Positions 13,648-27,042 of a DNA stretch of 64,000 bases are shown piece by piece. Below the pieces are notes generated by a model, which was not told the DNA's origin, did not search any database, and worked only from the letters and a program-made list of their open reading frames with translations. The stretch is taken from the NCBI GenBank assembly GCA_013339765.2, contig CM023449.1, positions 21,553,388 through 21,617,387 of the forward strand, in the 5' to 3' direction. Within the stretch, counting starts at the first letter, position 1. Each line of letters opens with the position of its first letter. This DNA is from Haemaphysalis longicornis. Its lineage: Eukaryota; Arthropoda; Arachnida; Ixodida; Ixodidae. The position numbers were made by a program, and so were the translations under genes.

Positions 13648-14152
13648 AGGCCATCAGGTAATAACCTCTTCCGTTTAACTACTCTGTCAACCGTAACAGT
13701 AAGTATACTGCGTAGCGGTTTCAGGCCATTTATGGCGGTGGGAGACACAATTATTTTCTCCCGCATTTACATATTCGTTCATGTAGTTTCTGGCAACCAG
13801 CTAGCTCGCAGAAAAAAGTCACGTTTCGGGTGTCGAATTAGGCAGTCCGGTATATAGACTGTCGGTGGGGCGCCTTCCAAGCCGGGAGGGTTTCGTGAAA
13901 CATTGTTGTGCAAGCGGTCACTGCATTCTGGGTTTTCAATTATTGTTGCCATTTTTTCCTCATATTTCTAGTCTCCCACTCCACCAGCTTCTGCGTTCTG
14001 CAGAATTCGAACCGCCAAGCCATCGGTAATAACGTTCCTGCATTACTTCTCCGCAAACCATTACAATATTGGCAGGCTTTGGTGGAGGCTCCAAACCATT
14101 CACAAACCAGTGACAGACAATTATTTCCGCCTGCATTAACATACCTACTCGG
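13648..14152 (+). repeat. Pair of diverged direct repeats
   Basis: A block of about 130 bp at 13648-13778 recurs diverged at 14021-14152. Shared anchors in the same order are CCATCAGGTAATAAC against CCATCGGTAATAAC, and ACAATTATTTTCTCCCGCAT against ACAATTATTTCCGCCTGCAT, both followed by an ACATATTC- or ACATACCTAC-like word. The copies are about 373 bp apart. This could be an old tandem duplication or two copies of one transposon. Confidence 0.55.
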
Positions 14153-15341
14153 TACACGCCGCGCTATGCGAGTGGCGCGGGTTGGGAAGGGGGAGCCGCC
14201 AGCAAATGCGTTTCGGTGGGAGCGAGAAATTAGTAGTCAGGATGAACGGTTCGCGGTTAGTTCGACGCTTATCTGGTGCACGGGAGAGAATCCAGAACGC
14301 CGGCGAGAAGAAGTAATTAGTATGAATGAAGCGCGTATTCGCGCGAACGTTGCTCAAAGCTACCGCATTCGGAACGGACGTCGTTAGCTTGCGCGCGGTT
14401 CCGCAAAAACGATCAATCTGCTTATGCCCCTTTACGTAAGAAAGGAGAGGATATGTACTTCGCAAAATTGCGAGCGGGAATATGTCCGTCTTTCTCTCTC
14501 TCTCTCATTGACAAACCACGCGTTGTCCACGTGATATCTAACTACTGCCTAAATGCGACATGAGAAGCGAAAAAAAAGGGGGACGCCACGTAGTGTTTAG
14601 AAGTGCACGAGGCTTGGTGAGGTATACGGCAGCAAATCAAACGGAATAATTTTTCCGGTGGAGGGGGAATAGATTAACGATGGGACTCCGTTATTCGTAC
14701 TTGCTCCCCCCTCCCCTCTCCCGCGCATAAATGTATGCTCTAGAGCCGAAAAAGAAGAAGAAAAAAAATGGAGACAGAGCAGAGTAACGGTTTGTTCATT
14801 CCCCTCACGCTTTCGGCGGGAGGTCGGGCGGAGACCATTTGTAGCCGAGTCGTCATCACTCGCGCAAGAACACGGGTACCGTTTCGCAGTGCGAGTTGGT
14901 AGCACGTTCGCTGATGGCGTGTGTACAGAGCGCACGGAGAGGCGACACCGCGGTTTTACTGAGAAGCTGTCTTGCGCTACGTTCTGACCAAAATTGCGCC
15001 TGTCTATCGGGCCGCGTCGACAAAGAATCGCAAGCGCTCCTCCTCCAGAGCTGTTGTAAAATGCTGTGTGGCTCTAAATTTATTGTAGGTATCTTCAAAA
15101 AAAGTACGCTGAAATTGACCGCTAGGACGACTCTATTATTACGCGAAGTATCATTTACTCGTCGTAATTATTGCGTTCGCAGTGAAGTTGTAAGCGTTAC
15201 AAAATTATCGTCTGCTGTCAATACAAGGCTGTCTACGGCGGGAGTATAATTAAAGAAAACGGCTGTTACTTTTCGTTTATTGGAACTATCCCGAAACAAA
15301 TTATATGAGAATTAACTTAGAATTACTCCTAAGGAAGTTAT
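14153..15341. other. No gene recognised
   Basis: Short frames only. A short CT run at about 14490-14506 and purine-rich patches (14570-14580, 14750-14770) are the only visible landmarks. Confidence 0.45.
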
Positions 15342-16540
15342 GTAGTAGTAGTAGTAGTTTCTTTATTTGACCACAAAGCAGCGCGTGCTCATACAAAGAA
15401 AATTACAAACAGAAATGTCAACAACGCAATGTGGTGTGGAAAATGAGGAGAAAGCTGCGCACATGCAGCTTGACAAAGCCCCACCTTCCAGAAAAAACAA
15501 CAACAACAACAAAAACAAAAAACAACAAAAACAAAAAAACGAAAAGAAAACAAGAAGGAAGACAGCAGGCAAACTATGCAATAATTTCTTAGCAAATAAG
15601 GCTTCCGCGATTTGTATCAAATGCATATATTTTTGCATATAACAACACATTAAAAGCACTACTTTCTTATGACCGCAGACTAAATTTGTAGAACAATTTT
15701 TCTAACGTAATACACTTATTTTACAAAAACAAATGTCAGACAGACAAAATGATAATATTATATGTGTGTGACAGACACAGGTCTCGTACGGTCCGTGGTT
15801 GTGTACGACTACGACTGAAGGAGGAATAGGTTGCTGCCCACAACTGAGTAGAGTAAAGACAGCGCTTGCAGAAAGTGAGTGCAATTGTTCCAGAGTAAGC
15901 CTATATTTATTTAGCACATGCGGAATGGCAAATTTCAGCATTTGAAAGCCGTAATTTGTTCTCGGTGTAGGGATGTGCCAGAGTTCGCTGTGACGATTAC
16001 AGCGATCTGAAACGTTTAACTGCAGGTGAGCTAGGCTTTTCAGGGTAGTACTATTTGTGCGAATTTCGGATTTTAAAGACATTAAAAGCCGATATTCATA
16101 AACTGAGTTAAACCTTAGGACATTAAATTAAGCGAATAAATGAGATGTATGGGCATTGTAACAGAGATTCCCAATAGCACGCATAGCATTTTTTTTTGGA
16201 GTGTGTATATCTTGTTTTTGGAGACTCAGTTCCGGATGCCCATATCAATTGGCAATAATGTAAATGTGAAGCGAAAAGTGTATGAAAAAGGAGAAGTTTA
16301 ACGGGAGTTGGTAGAATTGACTGGCACCTTCTTAGCATACCCAGAGACTTACTTAATTTGCAGCACACAGCTTCGGTTTGAGAGTCCCATAGCATATATT
16401 CATGAAAAACAACTCCTAAAGTCCTAGCAGTTTGGGACAGCTGAATTTCAACATTGTTTAGGTGAAGTTTACTCGAGATTTCACATTTTTTTGTTTTTCG
16501 CACGAAAAAGGACCGCCTTGGTTTTTGTGCTGTTTATAAG
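15342..16540 (-). pseudogene. 3' part of a CR1/Jockey-like LINE, reverse transcriptase C-terminal region
   Basis: On the minus strand, 16503-16126 encodes a stretch with LGVVFHEYMLWDS, LSKSLGMLRRCQSILP and LLLFHTLFASHLHYCQLIW, the typical thumb region after the reverse transcriptase of CR1/Jockey-type non-LTR retrotransposons. A second frame (ending 15702) continues with WHIPTPRTNYGFQMLKF, typical of the end of this ORF2. The frame is broken near 16121-16130, and a one-base shift near 16500 separates a further upstream KTKAVLFRAKN piece. The plus-strand run of GTAGTAGTAG at 15342-15358 with TTTATTTGACC is the expected short-repeat 3' terminus (TAC repeats) after an AAATAAAG signal. No catalytic domain remains in this copy. 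Confidence 0.85.
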
Positions 16541-16644
16541 TAAAGAATGTGTATGCATATATGTATTTATCCGATGAATATATTAAATCACCATACATAA
16601 CTCGATATCGTTATCCACCAATACAACTTTGCTTGGCTTCCATA
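16541..16644. other. Short spacer before a hairpin insertion
   Basis: AT-rich; ends with CTTCCATA (16637-16644), the left member of the direct repeat that flanks the next element. Confidence 0.5.
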
Positions 16645-16796
16645 TTCCCGATGAAAAAAAACAGCGCAAAGCCGACGAACTAGAACAAGAAGGGAGACAG
16701 GACAGCGCGTGCCCTGTCTCCTTCTTTTTCTAGTTCGTCGGCTTTGCGCTGTTTTTTTCCATCATGAACAAGTACCAACTAGTCCAATTGTCACTC
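16645..16796 (+). mobile_element. Hairpin mini-element, copy 1
   Basis: Flanked by 8 bp direct repeats CTTCCATA (16637-16644 and 16797-16804). Arms of about 50 bases (16650-16701 and 16712-16763) are nearly perfect inverted complements around a loop of about 10 bases; the outer arm reads AAAAACAGCGCAAAGCC. The part after the hairpin ends in GTACCAACTAGTCCAATTGT, which matches the tail of the copy at 53868-53963 and abuts the direct repeat. Start words TTCCCGATGAAAAAA and TTCCTGGTGAAAAAA also match between these two copies. Direct repeats indicate an insertion; the mechanism is inferred. Confidence 0.75.
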
Positions 16797-16804
16797 CTTC
16801 CATA

Positions 16805-19756
16805 GTCACATTCGTGCAACGGCTCTAATTTATTTTAGCCAGGTGCGCTTGCTCGCCCAAGAAAGAAGTGTATGCCGCCATCAGGAAGCGGCTTCGACAC
16901 GTCGTGAATACTGGCTTGTGCACTTCTCGTGTCTGGCCGCAACATTAAGCCTCGGTCACCCAAGTAACTTTCTGGCCAGTGTCTTAGAACACGGGCCCCG
17001 CTATAGTTGGAAGATTACGCTGCTGATCGCCCTCAGAAGCCATGACTGGAATGAATGACGTTTTACTTGACTATCGTAGACCGCACTGTGAATTCTCGAA
17101 GGGGCATACATGTCCAGTTGGATAAATGTCTCCGCGGGCGGCGATAACTTGCGCGCTTGTATCTTTCCACTTAGAGCACTGGTAATAGTTTTTGCGCAGT
17201 GGCTGAACAAAAGCGAAATTTTTGTGTTGCATTTCTTACTCATCTCATGTGGAAGGCTGTAGTTGTCCGTTTTGCAATACTGCATCACACTTTGTGGTTT
17301 GCTGTAAGTATTAGTATATGCTGGAATGGTGCGACACCCGCTAGCGAAACACTGCTTCTGTTTCCAATTCCCAAGGTACTTAAATCGCTAACAAAAATAC
17401 TTGTATAGTCATTAGTTCGGGGCAGATAGCAACTTGATATTAACAGCGTTGAGCAAGCAAGCCAATAGCTTCATCAATGCGTATCAAAAAGCTAACTGAA
17501 CGGGGATCTCGTTCGACGTAAACTTAAAAGAAGACAAACGCAGATGAGATAAAAATTGACAAACAACCGTGTACACTTGAAGCAAAATGCTTCATGCCTA
17601 AGACATTGTTCAAGACAAACACGAAAAGGCAGCTTTCAGGCGCAGCTTTCCAGCTCATCGTAGTTCTTTCAAAAGCGGTTACTGTGCAGTTGTTCACTGT
17701 AATTATTCAGTGTAATTATTTCCACTGCTAGTATTAAGAGCGGAATCTTGCTGTGTGCGCAGTATAAAGTTAAGTGCGTTGCTCTACCAGATTCAAAGTC
17801 ACGCTATCCATTTTAAATGTACGGGCAGTGACTTTTGACGAAGAATTACACAAAATATGTGTAGAGTAGTGCAGATAATTTTTACGGTTTTTATATCCAG
17901 GTCGACTGCTTGCTCTATACCACGTATCACTTTCCTATAACGGCTTTACTAGGTTCCTAAGTGGTCGGAATTCTGAACGATGAGCCGAGCGCGTGGATGC
18001 GATCATTTAGCCGGAGTACGCTGCGTGCATACGTCCAGTCTATTACCGCCGACAGGCGGCTACGTACGTACCCAGAGACAGGAGCTTACAACAGGGTACA
18101 CGCAGAAGCTCAGGAGCGCGCACGAGAGCAAACGGCAACGTTGTTTTTTTTTTTTTGTCTGGCTTTTTTCCCCCGGCTCGAGTCGCACAGGAACATGAAC
18201 GACGCTTTGGCGAATGCAGGGCCGTTCGTCCGCGCCCGCTGCTGGTACAGAAGTATATCGGATGCTTCTAGGACTTGCGCGATTGGTCGACGGTGCTATC
18301 CTCTTGCATCGTTCCCCACCAGTGCAGCGTATCGGATTTACTTGATGACTAAAAAAACATACTACACCGGGTCGCCTACCTCGCGGGCGGCAAAAGAGTT
18401 TTGTAGGCGCTTTGCAACGTAACGGTCGGGTTGACTAAAGGGCCTCCTTGTCTGGGGGTAATAAAAGTACCGCAACTTCTAGAAGATAAACGGCTACTGG
18501 CTGGGACAGTCGCCAGACGGCGCCACTTAGCATTGTTGTGGCCTGTTCTAAGGAGTGTACTGTCACGAACGCGTATATCGTTACCCGCTGTCTTAAACTA
18601 AATGTACCCCTCTCTGCTAACGAACGCCCTTGATGCATTTTTCGTTGTCTCAGTCCCTGTATAATAGTCTCGGCTGCTGTTAAACTCCGTCAACTATAGT
18701 GGCACGACCTTCAATAGCATTGTCCTGAGAGAAGCAGCGATGTTATCAATGGATTGTACTAGTTTTGATATAATTGCAGCAGGCCGACAGGTCTTATCAA
18801 AGTTTCGAGCAGTATCACCCAGAGAATGCCCGATACTTGCCAAGGATGAATGAGCGCAATGTTTAAAGGGGCGCTTCGATCCTATTATAACCTGATCGTC
18901 TGGTATGGAATTGCACGTGAAAACCAATCTGGTTGTGCTGCCCCGTCCTGAAAACCAAATGGAATCGAGGACAGCGGAGACCCTAAGTGCCTTTATCACA
19001 GCATGCACTTGAATAGACTAGCACTCGTGGCAGGTGTGATTTGTGGCCACTGCGGAGCTCCCGAAAGGACCTATTCGTCAACGTCGCGCCCGTAACCATA
19101 CGTCGTGAAGATACTCCAAATGAACAGCCCAGAACCAAGGTGTTATCAGGAGAGTCGCGGTAGATAAAAGAGGTAGGTGGAAACAAAAACAAGATGGAAA
19201 AAGGTCGATGGAAGACAGAGGGATCTGAAGCTGGCGTAACGAGCTCGGTCAGATTAGTTAACAACAAAATTCCTCCCAGTCGAGACCGCCTAATTAACAA
19301 ACCGCGCCATTCGAGCCTCATATCATGTTGAGCGAGAAGCTTGCGCGACAGTTGCGTAAAAGATAGGGTAGGTAGGAAACGGAAAACGATTTTTCAGCGT
19401 CGAGCGGTGCCTCGATCTCGCTTTGGTAACGAGCGCGAATGGTGTTAACTAACGAAACGCGCCCGAGGCAGCGCGAATGCAAAACGGCGAGCAGTGTTCT
19501 GCGAGCGTCGTTTGCAAGTGCGCAGATTTCATTTCACGGCGTGGAGCTGGGTAGCCGTGCTAGTGCAGGTATAGTGTGTTTGAGTACGCTTCTGCGGCCG
19601 GCGCCGTTGGAACAATCAGACACCTCTAGATAGGAGTCCAGATACGCTACGTTAAAATGTAATATATATGCCTGTAAGCGTCGGAAGGAGGGGGCAGTCT
19701 GCGACGGAGCGCGTTTGATGAACAGGCGTTCTATATATACGTTCAGCTATGGCAAA
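16805..19756. other. No gene recognised
   Basis: Nearly 3 kb with only short unrecognised frames (the longest is 153 residues at 17961-18422 plus, interrupted by a poly-Phe run encoded by T-rich sequence). No repeat copies were matched. Confidence 0.4.
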
Positions 19757-20428
19757 CTTACACCGCAACACTGCCGGTTAACGCTTTCACTTTTTCTTTC
19801 GCGCCCGAAGGACTTCAAAAACTGTGGTTATCGCCGGCACGGAGCGGCACCGGGTGACTTGCTAATCGCAGCAGCTTTTTTTCAGTTTATGCCCGGCTTT
19901 TGCTGCGATTTTTTTTTATTTAAAGCTGACTGTCGAATGTTGTTAGAGATCCACCTGAAGCAAAGCCAGCCAGTAACCAGGATGTGGCTTGAGTGACGTC
20001 ACTCAAGCCCGCAAAATCCATGCCCAGAACGAGGAAAACTGAAAAATAGTTTGAGCCAGCTTCCGAGTTTTTGTGGCATAGGAAAGCGAAAATCCGGCAT
20101 TTTATTTCTGGAGAGGTTCAGATTAATTTTGACTCGCCTTAGCATGTTAAACGTGCGCCAAAATCCTAACACACAGGTTTCTTCGTTTTTTACGTCTATC
20201 AGAGAATCGGCTGTCGCGGCCGGGATTGAACCTGCGTCCTTGAGCTCAGCAGTCCACCGTCAGCCACTGAGCCACCAGCAGCCACTTAGCCACCGCAAGT
20301 AGTAATGTTTGGCTTACGTGCTCAGTGACCCCCCTATCATAAGTAGTAAAATCGCTTGTAAACGACGTTTTAAAAATATTCAAGGTTCCCAAAACAGTTA
20401 AAAAAATAGTTACAAGGGACCTTTAAAA
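19757..20428 (+). mobile_element. Degraded GGGACCCTG-type MITE with a SINE nested inside
   Basis: Diverged copy of the element at 62818-63257 and 30122-30567. Shared landmarks are CGCAACACTGCCGG near the left end, TTTCTTTCGCGCC, a poly-T with AAAGCTGACTGTCGAATG (19920-19940; AAAGTGGCTGTCGAATGCG in the other copy) and the right-end words ACAAGGGACCTTTAAA. A minus-strand SINE (20113-20298) interrupts it, so this MITE inserted first. Confidence 0.6.
20113..20298 (-). mobile_element. Diverged Ruka-type SINE, tail missing
   Basis: On the plus strand this reads as the complement of the SINE: TTAATTTTGACTCGCC, AACGTGCGCCAAAATCC, CGGCCGGGATTGAACCTGCG (B-box complement) and GCCACTGAGCCACC (A-box complement). 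The ATTG array is absent. It is nested in the MITE at 19757-20428. Confidence 0.85.
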
Positions 20429-20660
20429 GCGAGATGTTCTGATAGATTCAGCCTCTCTATTGATGCTCAGATCGTTAGTACGTCTGTGAGATCGGCTGGC
20501 ACAGTAAGAACGTTCACTGGCGTCCTCCTTTAGCTAGCCAAACTCGAAACGCGTGCCCATAGCGTGGTGAACCGTAACCTGTTAATATAAATTACCCTGA
20601 AAGCTTTTCGTCGCCAGCAGTTTGAATGGCGATAATTCTAAGGACAGGTCCGATCATTTA
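20429..20660. other. Spacer
   Basis: No gene seen. The last 15 bases AGGTCCGATCATTTA (20646-20660) match 12 of 15 positions of 21086-21100 and are the probable decayed target-site duplication of the next SINE. Confidence 0.5.
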
Positions 20661-21080
<420 letters not shown>

Positions 21081-21100
21081 AGTCAAGGTTAGACCATTTA

Positions 21101-23621
21101 TCACCTACGAATGCCAGTATCTACGAACTCTTCTGTCCCTCACTGAACAATGGAATCTCCACTGCAAATGGGTTCGAGCACAGGTGTATAGTGCCTTTAG
21201 GGGCAGAGGCAAATACCACCTCACTGTTTTCGTAACAGCCAATGATCTTGTTAGGCTCGGAGCGTGAACCATCTGTCTTCGTTTATATAATCCCCGCGAA
21301 AATACAAAAAAGGCAGTCAGTCGCTTCGCGACTCTGTAGGTATTGTAGTTGCCCAATCTCGCGGTCTACCGTGCACAAACAGCTCGCGTACGTTTCAACA
21401 GCCTTACTTCCGGAGGTTACGGGATCGGAGAATCCGGGCGCTCTGCGGTTCTAAAGCCTTTCAATGCGCCCTGCCGCCCCCAATTAACCTCCTAAAGGCC
21501 CTCTTAGTGGCGCGGCCTCTGGGAACCCCTTGCTGTGAGCGCCGGTGAAGCGAGACAACCACGGAAACACCAAACGCGAGCTCGCGTGAACAAAAAAAAA
21601 AAGAAGAAAAAAAGCCAGCCGACTTCGCCGCGACAGAGCGTGCGTTTATCACATGTTGCGTGCAGTGTTGGGCAACTGATCCCAAGAGTAAGGTATGGCG
21701 TTTGTGAAAGAACGTAGCGCTCTGCGCTGCTGTAGCACTGAAGATCTTCTCTTAGTAAGGGGACACGAAAGACCCCGATATGGTTGAGCTTTCTGCTTAC
21801 GTGAATGAACTCCTCCAGGCGGTTTAATTTCATCCGTGGGCATCCACTGCATCACGCGTCACAGCCCACGTACAGCCTTTGTCAAAATTTTCTAGGCCAC
21901 ACCGAAACTGAACAGGCCACAAAATATGCCAAGTACAAGCTTACATCTTCAGTGAGGCTGAACTGTTTGGTGCAGAAAGCTGAGGAAAACACATTATTAG
22001 TTTTACTGTCATCAAATAATTGGTGCGCAGTTAGGCATTACGCTTTTGCTTTTAATTCTTTTTGGCCTAGAAAATGTTGACAAGGACTGCAGGTAAAGCT
22101 AGGACGCGCTAAAACTGAACGTGAACTGTCTAATACTGTTTTCTTGTTCCTCGACAAAGTCACGTGAAACTTGAAGTCTTTAGTCTCTTGACCACCGTTC
22201 GACAAAACGCGGACGCTGATGTCTAAATGAAACTCATTGGCTTAGTTTACTACCGCCGTCACTGAACGCTTCCGCTCTCGAAATCCTGATCGGACGGATG
22301 GCAGCGAAAGCTGCAGCCCGTGCTTACGTTGCGGCTGATGTAACGGCCAGTTTTCCGCTTTTTCGAGGAAAACCCAACTCAGCCGGCCACTCATTGCGTA
22401 CGCACACAAACACGCGACTTTAACGAACGTTTAAAAATCATAGATAGCCTAAGCCTAGGGTTCTAAATTTACGCGCTTTGAAAACGATCAAATCAGTGCA
22501 ACCCCCTTCCCCCTTTCCTCTCACTCACCGCCACAGCTCAACTTAGGGCACTTAGTACATCCAAATAAGTGCACTGTATAACCACTCCGAGTACAGTTAG
22601 CACACGTACATATGCAGACCGAATGGTGCCTACAGATGGTTTTTAATTATGCTGCCAGCCGAAGCCTTCCAGACCTTTTCTGACATTTTCGGTCAGTTGT
22701 GCGCCCCCCTGGTGTCAAGGAGGAGAGATACAGCTATTAACGGATGCCATACCGCCTACCTTACACGCTATACTGAAGCGGCAACCACGTGGAACGTTTT
22801 GCTCGCGTCTGGCGGTCGTCGGCGTCTCCTGGTGGCGACGCGAAAAACGTTGCAGGGCACAATTTACACCAACATCGTCTGCCAGATTGCTTCGTAAGAC
22901 AAAACTGCTTAACTGGTCATATTGGCTCTTTCCCTTTTTTGAATTTGGTACTCTCCAACGTACATTTCACGTCGCCGCTAGGGGACGCCGACGGACGCCA
23001 AACGCGAGCAACGCGCTCCATGTGGTTGCCGCTTTAGACCGCGCGCACGTGTCACCGAGCACGTATTCACGGGCACGGCCCTACACGTCGTCCGGTCCCG
23101 CCACCAGTATTCCAGCGCCCTGAACGGAACTAAGAGTGCAGCTCACACAGAGAGAGGAAGCAGAAAGCATCTCTTTCTTGGTCCGGTATCCGCTTCAGCG
23201 GCCGTCGGCCGTGGGCGATCGGAGCGTTTCGGACAGCGCGGGGCCGCAGCGGAGATAGGAACAGGCGATCCCCGTGCGTTGCGCGCCCCGAGAATACGTA
23301 AGTCCCGGCGCCGGCAGTCGTGCGGAACGACGCACGCTGCCTCCTCCTCCTCCTCCACCTCCTCCTCCTCCACCGCAGCCTCCGACACCACCCGGTGGTG
23401 CCTACTACCTCCCTGCAGCCGTCGACAGCTGAGCTGTGCTCCTGAGAGCGGGGAGAGACAATCGAAACGCGAGGCATGGCCACGAGCGCCGCTAGTGTCG
23501 ACGTAATAATACCCCCTAAAACATGATACACCGGAAAAACCTCGTCACAGGGCATGTAAAAGCAGAATAACTATCTCTAAACTCATCAACCAATGTAAAC
23601 GATAAAAAGCCTGCTTTAGTT
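21101..23621. other. No gene recognised
   Basis: Includes a purine-rich A/G run (21590-21613), a GC-rich stretch (22980-23120) and a CTC/CTCCTC run (23341-23375), which explains the Glu- or Ser-rich open frames nearby (23130-23555). No recognisable product. Confidence 0.4.
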
Positions 23622-23636
23622 TCATTGTGGTAAGGA

Positions 23637-23877
23637 TTGATTGATTGATTGTGGGGTTTAACGCGCCGACGCAGCGCAGGCGATGAGGCGCGCCGTAGTG
23701 GAGGGCTCCGGATTAATTTTGACCACCTGGGGGATCTTTAACGTGCGCCGAAATCTCGTACATACGGGCGTTTTGCTTTTCGCCTCCATCAGAAAAGCGG
23801 CCGCCGCGGCCGGGAATCGAACCCGCGACCTCGTGCTCAGCAGCGCAACGCCTTAGCCACTGAGCCACCGCGGCGGG
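23637..23877 (-). mobile_element. Full-length Ruka-type SINE with 15 bp target duplication
   Basis: The whole SINE in reverse: short ATTG tail, GCCGACGCAGCGCAGGCGAT, GACCACCTGGG, CGGGAATCGAACCCGCGACC (B-box complement) and GCCACTGAGCCACCGCGG (A-box complement). TCATTGTGGTAAGGA occurs on both sides (23622-23636 and 23878-23892), a 15 bp target-site duplication, so this is a fairly recent and intact insertion. Confidence 0.96.
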
Positions 23878-23892
23878 TCATTGTGGTAAGGA

Positions 23893-26800
23893 GCAAGATA
23901 AGAACTAAGCCTTTGCGATATTACCGTCTTTATCTCCACAAGGTAGGCTGTAGCATTGGTGTAGATGTTCCTTTTGGTGCAGTTGATGCGGACCATATAT
24001 TTCTTATTCGCCGTTTACCTTATCTTTTAATGGTAAGGAATGTGTCTGCAACTCCGAGTAAAACAAAGAATACAGCGACGGGTGGCGGACCTGTGCATTC
24101 ATAGACCCGAGAACTCATGCTCACGCTTATCACAATTCCGACCGTCACGTCAGGGACAGCCGATAAAACGCCATTAATCCCATAGACTAGGGGTACAGCA
24201 ATCCCTCCGGTCAAATATAGGAAATTTTAGGGGCGATGTTACAGAAAATCGGGGCAAATAGAGACGCTACAGACCATTTAAATTTCGCCGTTGTCCTTAT
24301 GGGGAACGCGATCGTAATCCCACTCGTCTGGACTGGACTGGAAAGGACTTGTAATCGTCATTTCCGGGAGTGCCGCGTCGTGACCATGACAAGGACGATG
24401 ACGAGCGTGATTTGTTTATACAGACACATGGTTCTGAGCTTGTATGCTTGTGTGGAAATCGTTATTTACTTACAATTCAAATTGCTGGTATAAAGTATGC
24501 TAATATTTTAAATAAATAGAATAATGTGGCGAACAGTACCGACTAATGCTTGTGTCCAAAGGCTTACAAACTATGAACACTCGTGAAGTGCCTCACAAAG
24601 ATTTTTGCTTCGGTTTTCCCATAAAGAATTCAGCAAAAAAACGCAGTTGCGCTGAATTGAAAATGCCGCCCCATCTCGACCATCTCTCGTGAAGTTTACT
24701 TTCCCTCATTGTAACACATGTTGCAGTGAATCATCCTTTACAGGCCGTTTCGCGATGCGGAAGGCACGAAACCGCAGTAGCCTTCAATAGGCAGCTTTAG
24801 TTGCAAAATAAAGGTGCTGTCAACTTCCTCAGCGTCGCTACCATTATCTTCCTCGCCCGCGACTCCATCGGCACTATTTGTAGGTAGCCACTGTATGCTC
24901 ACAAACACCTGAGCACACATACTCCTTCAATGAAATGCTATTGGGTTAAGTGGGTCTGCCAACGCATACTGGTAAGAGTGGCAATATGTGTTATCATGAC
25001 ATCGAATTGATAAAGAGAGGCAAGAAAGATAATTAACTTTATTTGCGTACAGACAGGACGTAGGTACAGGGGTCTGGGGGTTTGGGTGTTCCGGGTTGCC
25101 TTGATGGCTAAGGGTGATCTTGAAGGCGAGCTATAATATATATAAACGTGTGCCGCTGCCACTTGAGAAACCATTTGCTTTTTGTTATGGCTAAACGTTT
25201 CAATACACTACTATTCTTGATTTGAATCGGTAATTCGTATTAATGTGCACTTAAGTTCTCTCTTTATCACGTGTGTAATGATGATAGCCGCTACATTCAT
25301 TTACCGCAAGCACCACACGAGCATGTTGTGTTGTTCTTCTTTGTGTACTTTCGCCTTGTTTGGGCCTCCATTATTTCTACTGCACTCACAACATTTCTCG
25401 TATTTCCAAAGTATTTGTATCGCCACCCCTTATCGAACGGCTTTGTGTAGAAGGGGTCCTTGAGGAAAATTGAACAAGTACAGCAGATGGCCATTCTGAG
25501 CGGCCAGGAGGAATGTTCCTCTTAGTGGGGTAATCCGAGTATCCCGGGGGCAGATGTTCGAAAGGGAAAGTGATGAATAGGGAAGAGAAAGCATGCATTG
25601 GCGAATGGAGCGACAAGAGCACAGCTGCGGGAAGATGAAGAGCCACGGGGGCTGAGAGGAAGCCGATGGGGGGAAAGACATGCTGGAAAGAGATGGAGCG
25701 TTAATGAAAAAGGAGTCGTAGTCATGATTATCATCATCATCACCACTTGTTATTCTTTTAAGGAGCCCCTGTGCAGTGTTACGTCAAGGGAGGGCAACAT
25801 AGTAATGCAAGCGTCGAAAGAATGATCACAAACGACAAAAAGCAACAACTGTAAACGACACTAAAAATACGCGTATAAAAAAAAAGAAGAAGGAACAGGA
25901 ACAGGTGAGTCGCTGTGGATACGGGCAGTTAGTAACTCTCAGATTCACGGAGAGTTTTGGCAAAGACGAGTGGTCCAGGTCGAGTATTCCCGAGACGAGG
26001 GGGGATGGGTATACTGCACTCGGGAATTCAGGGCGTGATAATCCGCCGTCACCGGTGTTCGCTCGGCGAAAAGCGTGTTAACCTCGGCTGCCGCTGCAAA
26101 TTTATTAGGTGGCATGGTAGAAAGCTTGAAAGAATGCAGACACAACGAAGAGACACGTAGACAAGAAAGGCGTTACTTGTGTTATCACCAACTATATTCT
26201 GCGTTTATTAGGTAGCCTCTTATCCCATCGTTCTTAGTTACAAACATGTTCAAAAAACAAAAAACAAAAAACAGAAGGAGAGAAATAAAGAAGGGAGGCG
26301 GGCGGCCAGCCCCAAGGTTTCCTCAGTGAGCCTTTTAATGCGGATTATACAGGTAGAAAGTAGCCTAGATAAAATCGGATCGTCCACGCCGCGTCGTTCT
26401 AACGCGTGTGGTCGGGTATTTGCTGCGGGGCCCGCCTTATTTATGGGAGCCGACTTCAGCGCGCCACATTTATTCCGGTGGGGAAATTCTTAAACCGATT
26501 TAGTTTCGGAAAATACGCGACTGGGGGCTCGCTGAGGTACACATTTCGCAACGGTCCCGTCGCACGTGCGCGCATATTTTAACCACGCACTGGCCGAACA
26601 GCGCACAGAAATCTTTTGCTGTCGAGATTGCACAGTTTTATGCTTACCTTTCGTGGAGAGCTATAAGAATGAAACGCGAACACGAATATGTGAACATGAA
26701 CGCCCGCACTTCGGAATTCTGGTTTATCGGTTTTGTGTGATTGCGTCCTTAACCTATGGAAATATATCACACTAATTCGGTTCGTTTAAAATCCACTTAA

Positions 26801-27029
26801 CGGCGTCAGTATTTTATTCCTTCGACCGATATTTTTATGCTGGCGTGTTTGTGGTCCCACTTTCTTTCTGTGCACTTTTGCTTCACAGCCATCTGTATGT
26901 TTATAACAGGTTAGTTCTAAGAAAATCAAGAACATCATCAGTAAAGTTCCGTAAGTTTTTCCGCTTGAGTTCAGGCTGGATTTTTTTCTTTTCCTACAAC
27001 GGTGATTTAAACTCAATGCCAACGCCCGT
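23893..27029. other. No gene recognised
   Basis: Over 3 kb of mostly AT-rich sequence with scattered frames of at most 86 residues, none recognisable. A short ATC run lies at about 25728-25742. No repeats matched. Confidence 0.4.
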
Positions 27030-27042
27030 CAATCAATCAATT

